DNA from: Stenotrophomonas sp. BIO128-Bstrain
GTDB taxonomy: Bacteria; Pseudomonadota; Gammaproteobacteria; Xanthomonadales; Xanthomonadaceae
Direction of reading: 5' to 3'
NCBI RefSeq assembly: GCF_030128875.1
Contig: NZ_CP124620.1
Location: 3,793,001-3,857,000 of the forward strand
DNA: 64,000 nt
Below are positions 47,653 to 56,317 of the stretch, piece by piece. A program made the translations under genes and the position numbers. The notes beneath the pieces were generated by a model. It searched no databases and was not told the DNA's origin. It saw nothing but the letters and a program-made list of their open reading frames with translations. Position 1 is the stretch's first letter. Each line of letters begins with the position of its first letter.

Positions 47653-49267
47653 TACCCCCGCCGATCTTCAACGGCGTCGTTTCCTGCGCGACAGTGCGCG
47701 CTACGCACTCATGCTCGGTGCTACCAGCCTGCCGCTGTTGCCGGCCTTTGCCGGGGTGCCCGGCCCGCGCCACGATGCCGCGCCGCTGGCGCGTGTACGC
47801 AGCGGGCGCCTGCGCGGGCAGCTCGAGCAGGGCGTGAATGTGTTCCGCGGCATTCCCTACGGCGCCGATACCGCGCCACGACGCTTCCAGCCGGCCGTGC
47901 AGGAATCGGCCTGGCGTGGCGTGCGTGATGCACTGGCGTACGGCAATGCCGCGCCGCAGGGCGGTAACGAAGGGCCGGGCAGCGAGGACTGCCTCTACCT
48001 CAACGTGTGGACCCCGGCGCTGCGCGACGGCGGCAAGCGGCCGATCGTGTTCTATATCCATGGCGGTGCCTACAACAACGGCTCGGGCAGCGACCCGCTG
48101 TATGACGGCAGCGCGTTGTGCCGGCGTGGCGACGTGGTCGTGGTCACGGTCAACCATCGGCTCAACGTGTTCGGTTACCTGTACCTGGCGCAGCTGGGCG
48201 ATGCGCGCTTCGCCGATTCGGGCAATGTCGGCCAGCTCGATCTGGTCCAGGCGCTGCAGTGGGTACGCCAGCACGCGCCGGAGTTCGGTGGCGATGCGGG
48301 CAACATCACCGTGGTCGGCCAATCCGGTGGCGGGGCGAAGATCGCCACGCTGATGGCGATGCCGGCCGCACGCGGCCTGTTCCAGCGCGCGTGGACGATG
48401 AGCGGGCAGCAGGTCACCGCTGCCGGCCCGCGTGCGGCCACCCAGCGCGCGCAGATCGCGATGCAGGCCGTGGGGGCGGCCGATGCCGAGGCGCTGCGCA
48501 CGATGCCGATGGAAGCGCTGCTGGCCGCCACCCGTGCACGCGATCCCTCGCGCGTGGAGAACAGCAGCCTGTACGTGGGCCCCGTGCTGGACGGTCGCTC
48601 GCTGCCGGTGCATCCGTTCTGGCCGGAGGCGCCGGCACAGTCCGCCGGAATCCCGATGGTGATCGGCAACACCCACGATGAAACCCGCGCCTTCCTCGGC
48701 AACGACCCGGCCAACTTCGCCCTGACCTGGGAGACGCTGCCGGCCAAGCTGGAAAAAGAGCAGTACGTGGACCTGCTGCCCTCGGTGGTGATCGCCGAGT
48801 ACCGCCGCCTGTATCCGCACTACACGCCTTCGGAGGTGTTCTTCGCCGCCACCACCGCCGGTCGTTCATGGCGCGGTGCGGTGGAGGAACTGGAAGCGCG
48901 TGCACGCCAGGGCGCACCCACCTGGGCTTATCAACTCGATTGGAGCTCGCCGCTGGACGGCGGCAGGTTCGGTGCGTTCCACACCCTGGATATCCCGCTG
49001 GTGTTCGACAACATCGACCGCCCCGGTTCGCGCACCGGCAACGGCGAGGAAGCCAGCCGCGTGGCGGCCACGATGAGCGAGGCCCTGATCGCCTTCGCCC
49101 GCCATGGCGATCCGAATCATGGCGGACTGCCACGCTGGCAGACCTATTCGATCAACCGCCGCGAAACGATGCTGTTCGATGCCACCTCACAGCAGGCCGA
49201 CGACCCGCGCGGTGGCGAGCGTCGTCTCTATCAGCAGGCCCCCTTCATCCAACGAGGCACATTCTGA
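47645..49267 (+). CDS. Secreted type B carboxylesterase
   Basis: A 540-residue carboxylesterase/type B lipase. It has a twin-arginine signal (RRRFLRDSARYALMLGA). Type B landmarks are GIPYG, EDCLYLNVW, the oxyanion hole IHGGAYNNGSG, and the nucleophile GQSGGGAKIATLMA; the C-terminal FHTLDIPLVFDN holds the catalytic His. It would hydrolyse ester side groups, such as acetyl, methyl or feruloyl groups on plant polymers. It overlaps the previous esterase gene by 8 bases. After its TGA a TGATG offers a start for a 21-codon frame that stops at 49332; I do not call it a gene. Confidence 0.88.
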   Translation: MTDTPADLQRRRFLRDSARYALMLGATSLPLLPAFAGVPGPRHDAAPLARVRSGRLRGQLEQGVNVFRGIPYGADTAPRRFQPAVQESAWRGVRDALAYGNAAPQGGNEGPGSEDCLYLNVWTPALRDGGKRPIVFYIHGGAYNNGSGSDPLYDGSALCRRGDVVVVTVNHRLNVFGYLYLAQLGDARFADSGNVGQLDLVQALQWVRQHAPEFGGDAGNITVVGQSGGGAKIATLMAMPAARGLFQRAWTMSGQQVTAAGPRAATQRAQIAMQAVGAADAEALRTMPMEALLAATRARDPSRVENSSLYVGPVLDGRSLPVHPFWPEAPAQSAGIPMVIGNTHDETRAFLGNDPANFALTWETLPAKLEKEQYVDLLPSVVIAEYRRLYPHYTPSEVFFAATTAGRSWRGAVEELEARARQGAPTWAYQLDWSSPLDGGRFGAFHTLDIPLVFDNIDRPGSRTGNGEEASRVAATMSEALIAFARHGDPNHGGLPRWQTYSINRRETMLFDATSQQADDPRGGERRLYQQAPFIQRGTF

Positions 49268-49300
49268 TGCGTATGCCACTCGACAGCGTCTTCCAACGGC

Positions 49301-49627
49301 CTACGGCCAGCCGGGGCGAAGGTCATAGGTGACTTTGCGCGCTCGAAGGAGGTCGCTCTTTTGGATACCGAGGTGTTGGACAGCGTAGTCGACGGCCGCG
49401 GTGAGTTCGTCAAAGCTCATTCGCAGATGAAGTGAGTATAGATCGACGGCGTCCTCGTACTTTTCCAAGTAGCGGTCCAAGCCCAGATTGTACCGGTCGC
49501 CACTCAGCATGAGAAAGAACTCCTGATGCGCCGGTTCACCTGATTCTAGGTAGTCGACGTTGATCCAGATACGCGTCCTGCTATGAAGCATCGCCTTGAT
49601 CGTTGCAATGTCGCTATTTTTCATCAC
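49301..49627 (-). CDS. Small low-GC hypothetical protein
   Basis: A 108-residue protein I do not recognise. The reading frame has much lower GC and more A/T-ending codons than the neighbours, about one half G+C by eye. It has an acidic, helical character (RYNLGLDRYLEKYEDAVDLY, then LRMSFDELTAAVDYAVQHLG) with no signal or membrane segment. It is read against the esterase and SGNH genes and looks like an insertion between them. Starts at 49627 and 49624 are adjacent ATGs. It could be an immunity or orphan defence gene, since such genes often have this size and composition, but that is a guess. Confidence 0.65.
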   Translation of the reverse strand: MMKNSDIATIKAMLHSRTRIWINVDYLESGEPAHQEFFLMLSGDRYNLGLDRYLEKYEDAVDLYSLHLRMSFDELTAAVDYAVQHLGIQKSDLLRARKVTYDLRPGWP

Positions 49628-49829
49628 TGAGAAGTGGCAGCGTCAGCTGACGGGGGAGGACCGTTTCAGTGGCGATACTAGCGCGTTGCGGCCGTGCGAC
49701 TGCCGCGACCACTGGCGTTGCTCGCTGGGACGTGCCCACGAGGTGACGCTTTAGACGACAAATACCGGCAGGTCGCCGACGTGTTGCATTCCACGATCAG
49801 TATCCATTTCATTGAACGGAGAAAGACCA

Positions 49830-50693
49830 ATGCGGTGTACGTCCTGGCTGCTCGGCAGCGCACTGTTCGCCCTGATGAGCGCGGCGCAGGCCGCCGTGGA
49901 TCCGGCGGTGATGGACCGCCCGGCACCGACCCCGATCCGCGCCAGCAAGATCGTGCTGGTCGGCGATTCCACCACGGCCGTGCAGGGCGGCTGGGGGCCG
50001 GCGTTCTGCGCACGGCACGTGACCTCGTTCCTGACCTGCACCAACCTCGCCCGCGGCGGCCGCAGCACCTACAACTACCGTGCCGAAGGCTCGTGGGCGC
50101 TGGCCGAGGCGGAGATGCGCATGCCGGGCTATGCGCAGACCTGGGTACTGATCCAGTTCGGCCACAACGACCAGCCAGGCAAGCCGGGCCGCTCCACCGA
50201 TCTGCAGCGCGAGTTCCCGGACAATCTGCGCCGCTACGTGCGCGAGGTCCGCGCCGCCGGTGCACAGCCGGTGCTGCTGACCCCGTTGACCCGCCGCCAG
50301 TTCGCCGACGGCGTGCTGATCGATGATCTGGCCCCGTGGGCCGAGGCCGTGCGCACTGTTGCGCGGGAACTGGAGGTGCCGCTGGTCGACCTCCACGCAC
50401 GCAGCCGCGCGGTGGTGCAGGCACTTGGGCCGGTAGCCTCGATGCCGCTGGCACAGGCGGCCGCCACGCCTGCGCAGGTGAGTGCGGCGCTGGGCGGTAC
50501 GACCGTGGGCGCAGCGCCCGTCGCTGGCGCACCCGTCGCGCAGAACAACGCCGCCACCGAGCCCATGGGGCAGGCCAAGGTCGCCTTTGATTACACCCAT
50601 CTGGGCCCGGACGGCGCGGCGCTGTTCGCCACGCTGGTCACCGAGGAACTCGCCCGTCAGGTTCCCTCGTTGCGGCCGCTGCTGATTCCCTGA
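49830..50693 (+). CDS. SGNH rhamnogalacturonan acetylesterase-like protein
   Basis: A 287-residue secreted SGNH hydrolase. Signal peptide WLLGSALFALMSAAQAA; block I LVGDSTTAVQGGWG (Ser), block II RGGRSTYNY, block III QFGHNDQPG, and block V DYTHLG (Asp-His). It has the rhamnogalacturonan-acetylesterase layout of the SGNH-cupin protein but no cupin. A low-complexity Ala/Pro/Val stretch of about 45 residues (around residues 200-245, with AAPVAGAPVAQ) is inserted before the catalytic Asp-His block. GGAG stands 8 bases before the ATG at 49830. The gene probably belonged to the esterase unit before the low-GC insert. Confidence 0.88.
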   Translation: MRCTSWLLGSALFALMSAAQAAVDPAVMDRPAPTPIRASKIVLVGDSTTAVQGGWGPAFCARHVTSFLTCTNLARGGRSTYNYRAEGSWALAEAEMRMPGYAQTWVLIQFGHNDQPGKPGRSTDLQREFPDNLRRYVREVRAAGAQPVLLTPLTRRQFADGVLIDDLAPWAEAVRTVARELEVPLVDLHARSRAVVQALGPVASMPLAQAAATPAQVSAALGGTTVGAAPVAGAPVAQNNAATEPMGQAKVAFDYTHLGPDGAALFATLVTEELARQVPSLRPLLIP

Positions 50694-50809
50694 TCGATAG
50701 GCAAGCCCGACGATTTCTTTCGAATGGCGGGGTATGTCGGAGATGGTGGGGCAAACGGATGTGATCCAGGTCAAACACGTTGTTCACCGGGATCGCCTAG
50801 ACTCGGGGC

Positions 50810-51400
50810 ATGCAAGACCAATGCAACCCGTTTCCGCCGTTCCATGGCCGCGATCGATTGATCGCCGCGGTCGACCATGCGGTGCAGCACGAGCACGCGC
50901 ACCAGATCGCCACCACGCTGCGCTCGGCGTTGCGTGAGGCGATCGCCGACAGCCGGATCCAGCTGCCGGCCTGCGTGCATCGCCCCATCCAGGACCACTA
51001 CGCGCGCCGAGAGCTGTACCGCAGCCCCGTGCACGGCTACAGCATCGTGGCGATGAGCTGGGGGCCGGGGCAGGGCACGCCGCTGCATGACCACAGCGGG
51101 CTGTGGTGCGTGGAGGGCGTGTGGATGGGCCAGCTGGAAATCACCCAGTACCAGCTGCTGGAGCGTGACGGCGAGCGGTTTCGCTTCCGCCCCGAAGCAG
51201 CCGTGGTGGGCGATTGTGGCAGCGCCGGCAGCCTGATCCCGCCGCACGAGTACCACACCATCCGCAATACCAGCGATGCGGAGCTGGCGATCTCGGTGCA
51301 CGTCTATCAGGGCGAGATGACCCGTAGTGCCATCTTCGAACCCGAGGCCGATGGCTGGTACCAGCGCCGCGTGCAGGTGATGGAAACCGACGCGGCCTAG
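50810..51400 (+). CDS. Cysteine dioxygenase family cupin
   Basis: A 196-residue cupin of the cysteine dioxygenase (CDO) family, which oxidises cysteine (or 3-mercaptopropionate) to the sulfinate. Iron ligands HDH are in PLHDHSGLWCVEGVW and the third His in PHEYHTIRN or SVHVY. The residues of the Cys-Tyr crosslink appear at the family positions: Cys four residues after the second His of HDH (HSGLWC), and Tyr in SVHVY. The Arg in YARREL corresponds to the carboxylate-binding Arg of true CDO. The ATG at 50810 is the only good start. It is followed by the PhzF-like gene and seems unrelated to pectin use. Confidence 0.85.
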   Translation: MQDQCNPFPPFHGRDRLIAAVDHAVQHEHAHQIATTLRSALREAIADSRIQLPACVHRPIQDHYARRELYRSPVHGYSIVAMSWGPGQGTPLHDHSGLWCVEGVWMGQLEITQYQLLERDGERFRFRPEAAVVGDCGSAGSLIPPHEYHTIRNTSDAELAISVHVYQGEMTRSAIFEPEADGWYQRRVQVMETDAA

Positions 51401-51480
51401 GGCGCGGCGGGCGCACCGCTCGACCCGACGCCGCGGTAGCGCGCATCATGCGCGTTCCACCCGGTTACCGACGTTCCGCC

Positions 51481-52320
51481 ATGCCTACGCTGCCGTTCCA
51501 ACAGGTCAATGTCTTCAGCCGGGATCCCCTGCGCGGCAATCCGCTGGCCGTGGTGCTTGATGCCGAGAGCATCGACGACACGCGCATGGCCGCGTTCGCG
51601 CACTGGACCAACCTGAGCGAGACCACCTTCCTGCTGCCGCCTACCGATCCGCAGGCGGACTATCGCGTGCGCATCTTCACCACGCTGGAAGAACTCCCGT
51701 TCGCCGGGCATCCCACGCTGGGCAGCTGTCATGCCTGGCTGGCCCATGGCGGCGTGCCCAAGGGCGAAGAGATCGTGCAGGAGTGCGGCATCGGCCTGGT
51801 GCGGATCCGCCGCAGCGCGGCGGGCCTGGCGTTCCTGGCGCCGCCGCTGCTGCGGGGCGACGCATTGGCGCCGGACCTGCGTGAACAGGTGCGACGCGGG
51901 CTCGGCGTGGCAACGCAGGACGTGGTGGACGCGCGCTGGGCGGACAACGGTACCGGCTGGCTGGCCCTGCGCCTGCGTGACCGCGCCGCGGTGCTGGCGA
52001 TCCAGCCGGATTACGCGCAGCTGCAGGGGCTGAAGGTCGGCGTGTTCGGGCCGTGGCAGGCCGACGATGGCGACGAGGCCCAGTACGAAAGCCGCGCCTT
52101 CATTGCCGGTGACGGCGCACCGGAGGACCCGGCCACCGGCAGCCTCAATGCCGGCATCGCGCGCTGGCTGCTGAGCACCGGCGAGGCGCCGGAGCGCTAT
52201 GTGATCAGCCAGGGCACCGCCATGGGCCGTGCTGGGCGGCTGCGGGTAGAGCGCGTGGGCGAAGCACTGTGGATCGGCGGGGACTGCGTGACCTGCATCG
52301 AGGGGCAGGTCACGCTGTGA
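51481..52320 (+). CDS. PhzF family isomerase-like protein
   Basis: A 279-residue PhzF/YddE-family protein. Members include the isomerase of phenazine synthesis, but most are of unknown function. Family marks are FQQVNVFSRDPLRGNPLAVVLD, the catalytic Glu in LSETTFLLPP, FAGHPTLGSCHAWL and the later GAPEDPATGSLNAGIARWL. No other phenazine genes are near, so it should not be named PhzF in the strict sense. The ATG at 51481 begins just before the conserved strand; an ATG at 51448 is less likely. It lies 80 bases downstream of the CDO-like gene and may share its transcript. Confidence 0.9.
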   Translation: MPTLPFQQVNVFSRDPLRGNPLAVVLDAESIDDTRMAAFAHWTNLSETTFLLPPTDPQADYRVRIFTTLEELPFAGHPTLGSCHAWLAHGGVPKGEEIVQECGIGLVRIRRSAAGLAFLAPPLLRGDALAPDLREQVRRGLGVATQDVVDARWADNGTGWLALRLRDRAAVLAIQPDYAQLQGLKVGVFGPWQADDGDEAQYESRAFIAGDGAPEDPATGSLNAGIARWLLSTGEAPERYVISQGTAMGRAGRLRVERVGEALWIGGDCVTCIEGQVTL

Positions 52321-52347
52321 TCCGTCGCTGCCATGCATGGCATGGCA

Positions 52348-55300
52348 CTACCGGTCCAGCACCACCAGGTTGTTGCGCTGGGTCACCTCGGCGGCGCCAT
52401 CGGCCTGCATGACACGCACGCGCAGCCCACGGTGATCCCCCGCCGGCAGCGGCAGGCTGATCGTGGTGGTTTTCGGCACCAGATCGCTCGGCGCAGGCAG
52501 GCTGGGTATCTCGACCCGGGCAAGCTCACGGCCCTTGGCATCTTCCAGCACCGCCACGCCCAGGCTGGTCGCGACGTGGCCCAGGCTGTGCACGGTCACC
52601 TGCACCTGGCCGTCCTCCACGCGCACATCGCCCCGCCCGATGCCGAGGTCGGCCCGCTGCTCGACCGGCGTGCCGGCCTGCACCAGCTCGAACTCGAACA
52701 CCTGGCTCTGCCCCGGCGCGAAGCGCAGCGTGGTCGAGGCGCTGCGTTCCAGCGCCAGATCGCGCGTGGTCGCCTTGCCGTCGATCCGGTCATCGCCGTC
52801 GCGGTCCACGCCGCTGGTCATCCGCCATTGCCCGGCGGTGACGTTCCAGGTGCTCATCTCCGCGTCCACCGCGCGCGTGCCCAGGTTGTAGGCGATCACC
52901 TTGAAGCGGTCCGGCGAAGGCGCGTGCACCAGCAGCGCCACCTGTTCGGCCGCGTCCGGCTGGGCGAAGCGCCAGCTCACGGTGTGGCCGGGCCAGCTCT
53001 GGTTGCGCTTGAGCGCGATACCGCCCAACCGCGCGCGCTGCAGGAATTCGCTCGGCGCTTCGACACGGTCAGACCACCAGTGCCCTTCGGTGTTCATGTA
53101 TTCGCGCTGCGCCTTGGCCTGGATGCCATCAGCGTGCAATGCCTCCAGGTACTTCTTGTCGCCGGTGGCCTGCCACGCCATCAGACTGGAGAAGCCGGTG
53201 TTGCCACCGTCGGCATCGCTGATGAAGCGCGGGTTCCACTCGGCACCGCGGCCCAGCGCCTCGACGTAGTTCTCGCCCAGGTTGGACAAGGCACCCGGGC
53301 CACCGCGCTCCACGCGGTAGTCCAGCGCCTTGAGGTACTTGTCATCGCCGGTCCAGCGCCATGCCGCCCAGAAGGTATGCATGATGTCGCCGCTGCCTGA
53401 GCCGTTGTTGAGCTCGCCGCCGCGGGTCTTGCCGGTCGCCCAGTGGATCTCGTTCGGCAGCGCCCAGCGCCCCTTGTCGTCGGTGTAGGCGTGGGCCAGG
53501 TAGCTGTCGGCCAGGCCGGTGACCAGCTTTCGGCCGGTCGGGTCGGCGTTGTACTGCCCGATCAGGAACGCCGGGTGCAGCACCGGGAAGGAGTACGGTT
53601 TCTGCCACTGCCAGTTCGGCTCGCGGTAGACCTTGTTGCCGCCGAACCAGTTGCTGGAGAACAGCAGATGCCCCTGCGGATTGGGCAGGATGATGCGTTC
53701 ATCGAAGGCCTTCACCGTTTCCATCAGGCGCTCGACGGTGAGCGGATCACCCCAGTTGAGGTAGAGCATCGCGCTGTTGGTGTTGATGCCTTCCTCGTAG
53801 GCATGCAGCTCGTCGGTCTCGATGGTGCTCAAGCCGTTGCTGAACATGCCATTGCGGTACACCGCGTCGGACAGTGCGGTCAGCGAGGCGTTGAGCTTGT
53901 CCGGCTGCACGCCCATCAGCGCCAGCCCAGGCCACTGCTGGGTCAGGTCGGAGTCGTCGGAGATGCCGCCGCCGAAGTCGCCATAGGCGATCTGGCGGTT
54001 GTCGATCCACCAGTCGATGAAGCGGCGTACGTACTTGAGGTCTTCGGTCTGGCGGAAGGCCCACAGCGGTACGCCCTTGGGCGCGTCGGGCTGGGTGAAC
54101 GGCGGTTTGCCCTGGCTGTTGTAGCTGATGTAGTTCCAGTACAGCCGGCCCAGTTCGTGGTCCGGATCGACGCGCAGCAGATCGCTGAGGTCGGCATAGA
54201 CGCGCGCATACAGGCGCTGGCGCTTGGAGGTGGTGTGCTCTTCGACCAGGAAGCCCCAGTTGTCGCGTACCTGATTGAAGCGGTCGGCGATGTGTTCCTT
54301 CTTCGCCTCCTCGCGGTCCTTGTAGACCATGCGGATTTCCGCCCCATCCAGCGAGGTCGCGTTGAAGCCGGGCGCCGCAGAGGCGATGGAGATCCACAGG
54401 CTGTCGGCGGTCAGGATGCGATCGCGCAGGTCCAGCCACAGGGTGCGCTTCTGGCCCGGCTTGACCGAGACCGACACGTCGATCATGTCGCGCGCCGGCC
54501 AGATCGGGTCCTTGATGCGGATGTTGAGCGGGATCAGGCCGTCCTGCGTGGCCGGCAGATCCAGCTTGGGCAGATCGATGGCGATGCCATCCAGGCCGTC
54601 ATGCATGTTCTCCCAGCTGTGTGCCCAGCTGCGGATCAGCGGCTGCGCGGCCGGCGCGTCGCTCACGCCGGAGGGAATCAGCACGTGCACGATCGGCAGC
54701 GGCTGCGCGGGCAGCGTGTCGGCCGTGCGCTTGCGCGAGCCGGCGCCCTTGGGCAGCGCCATCACCGTGCTGCGTTCGGCCGCCGGGTAGCGGCCGTCGA
54801 TGTACTCGCGCAGTGCGGCGATGTTGGTGTAATCCGGCAGCGCCTGGCTGTCGATCAGGTAGCGCTGCTTCACCGTGCCCTCCGGCTCGGCGGCGTCGCT
54901 GACCTGGTAGGCCCAGATTTCCTGGATCGGGGTTTCCTGCGCGGTATTGCGGAAGTGCAGCACGCCGCCGTCCTGGGCTGGAATGCTGTTGACGCTGCGG
55001 ACCACGCCCTGCGGGCGCTGGAACAGGGTCTGTGCCGGCTGGCCGTCCACGCTGTGGCTGAGCCCGCCAAACGCTGCACCGCGCACTTCGATGCGGTTGA
55101 CGGTTTCACCGGCCGGCAGGGTCAGGTCGAGCTGCTGGCCACCCTCGACATAGGTATTCCAGTCCGGCAGCTGGAAGTAATCATCCCGCCCGGCCAGCCG
55201 CGAGCGGTTGTAGACGCCCGGCCAGGTGGTCTCGGCGATGCCGTCGGTCGCCTTCCACATCCACTGCTTGTGGTCCTTGGTATCGGCGAATTCGATTTTG

Positions 55301-56166
55301 CGGATCGTGGTGGTCGGGGCACTCAGTGCCGGCGGCGGCGTGGCGTCCCACCCATGGCGATGGCGCCAGGCGCGCATCGGGTCAGGCGCGGCCACGGCCG
55401 TGGTCGGGGCAGCATTCCGGGCCAGTGCGGCCATGCCGGCCGGATCGAGCAGACGGTCGTAGACGCGGATCTCGTCGAAATCGCTGCCACGCAGGAAGTT
55501 GTAGCGGCTCTGCACCTGGTAGGGCGCCATCACGCGTCCGGCCAGGCCGAGCTGATCGAGTGCGGCGTCGTAGTCGGCGGTGGTCTCCTGGCGGGCAACC
55601 TCTTTGCCGTCCACGTACAGGCGCACGCCGTGGTTTTCGTCCCAGCCGAAGGCGATGTGCTGCCACTGCTGCGGCGAGGGGTTCTGGTCGAGCTTGAACG
55701 ACACGCGGGTGCGCGCCAGGTTGGCATCGGTGACGAAGGCATCGAAGCCGTGGCCGTTCCAGTCGATGCGCAGCCAGGCCATGTCCCAGCTGCTGTGGTC
55801 GGCATAACCAACCCGGAAGATCACGAACGGTGCTTCACCCACCGCGTAGCGCGAACGCCAGAAGAAGCCCAGCGTACCGCGTTGGGCCTGGATGTTGCCG
55901 GGGGCATTCCACGACAGCACGCCGTCATCGGCCCATTCGATCGCACTGCCATGCGCCCCGTCGGGCACCCGCTTCACCTTGTCCACGAAGTTGGGGACCG
56001 GGTCGCCTGCGGCGGTATCGGCCTGCAGGCCCTGGTCGGCCGACACGTGGAACAGCAGCTGGGGCGCGGTCTGCGCCCAGGCGGTGCCACTGCCCGCAAG
56101 CAGCAGCGCCAGCAGGCTGGCGGACAGGCGGGAGGGGCGGATCGAGGCGGCGACAACGCGATGCAT
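52348..56166 (-). CDS. Large secreted LamG-containing protein, candidate polysaccharide enzyme
   Basis: A 1272-residue protein with a signal peptide (LSASLLALLLAGSGTAWAQ). Residues 40-245 form a concanavalin/LamG-like domain (GTLGFFWRSRY, HIAFGWDENHGVRLYVDGKE). Residues 280-620 are beta-rich and not recognised. Residues about 640-1010 are helical with many aromatic residues (GRLYWNYISYNSQGKPP, QIAYGDFGGGISDDSDLTQQ, EGINTNSAMLYLNWGDP, GSGSGDIMHTFWAAWRW), in the style of an (alpha/alpha) toroid found in polysaccharide lyases and hydrolases. The last 180 residues look CARDB/Ig-like. No catalytic family could be named. It lies directly downstream of the TBDR gene at 56318 on the same strand, in the pectin locus, so it is probably a periplasmic or surface enzyme on a pectin component. 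Confidence 0.8.
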   Translation of the reverse strand: MHRVVAASIRPSRLSASLLALLLAGSGTAWAQTAPQLLFHVSADQGLQADTAAGDPVPNFVDKVKRVPDGAHGSAIEWADDGVLSWNAPGNIQAQRGTLGFFWRSRYAVGEAPFVIFRVGYADHSSWDMAWLRIDWNGHGFDAFVTDANLARTRVSFKLDQNPSPQQWQHIAFGWDENHGVRLYVDGKEVARQETTADYDAALDQLGLAGRVMAPYQVQSRYNFLRGSDFDEIRVYDRLLDPAGMAALARNAAPTTAVAAPDPMRAWRHRHGWDATPPPALSAPTTTIRKIEFADTKDHKQWMWKATDGIAETTWPGVYNRSRLAGRDDYFQLPDWNTYVEGGQQLDLTLPAGETVNRIEVRGAAFGGLSHSVDGQPAQTLFQRPQGVVRSVNSIPAQDGGVLHFRNTAQETPIQEIWAYQVSDAAEPEGTVKQRYLIDSQALPDYTNIAALREYIDGRYPAAERSTVMALPKGAGSRKRTADTLPAQPLPIVHVLIPSGVSDAPAAQPLIRSWAHSWENMHDGLDGIAIDLPKLDLPATQDGLIPLNIRIKDPIWPARDMIDVSVSVKPGQKRTLWLDLRDRILTADSLWISIASAAPGFNATSLDGAEIRMVYKDREEAKKEHIADRFNQVRDNWGFLVEEHTTSKRQRLYARVYADLSDLLRVDPDHELGRLYWNYISYNSQGKPPFTQPDAPKGVPLWAFRQTEDLKYVRRFIDWWIDNRQIAYGDFGGGISDDSDLTQQWPGLALMGVQPDKLNASLTALSDAVYRNGMFSNGLSTIETDELHAYEEGINTNSAMLYLNWGDPLTVERLMETVKAFDERIILPNPQGHLLFSSNWFGGNKVYREPNWQWQKPYSFPVLHPAFLIGQYNADPTGRKLVTGLADSYLAHAYTDDKGRWALPNEIHWATGKTRGGELNNGSGSGDIMHTFWAAWRWTGDDKYLKALDYRVERGGPGALSNLGENYVEALGRGAEWNPRFISDADGGNTGFSSLMAWQATGDKKYLEALHADGIQAKAQREYMNTEGHWWSDRVEAPSEFLQRARLGGIALKRNQSWPGHTVSWRFAQPDAAEQVALLVHAPSPDRFKVIAYNLGTRAVDAEMSTWNVTAGQWRMTSGVDRDGDDRIDGKATTRDLALERSASTTLRFAPGQSQVFEFELVQAGTPVEQRADLGIGRGDVRVEDGQVQVTVHSLGHVATSLGVAVLEDAKGRELARVEIPSLPAPSDLVPKTTTISLPLPAGDHRGLRVRVMQADGAAEVTQRNNLVVLDR

Positions 56167-56317
56167 GAGACCTTCCTTTCGACAGCAGAAACAGTACAGC
56201 GGAACCAGCAGCGGGGGTCAGCCGCTCACGGTGGCCTCCCGCCCCGGCACCGCGCCCGCCATCCCGGAGAGAAGGATGCAAGCGGACGCGATACCTGTGG
56301 CGGAAGACGCAGCACGG

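Noticed and set aside
49267..49332. A 21-codon frame starting in the TGATG after the type B esterase
   Set aside because: Too short, with no motif; probably a remnant of the former downstream junction.
51481..52320. Phenazine biosynthesis gene phzF
   Set aside because: The family is broad and no other phenazine genes are present, so the specific name is not supported.
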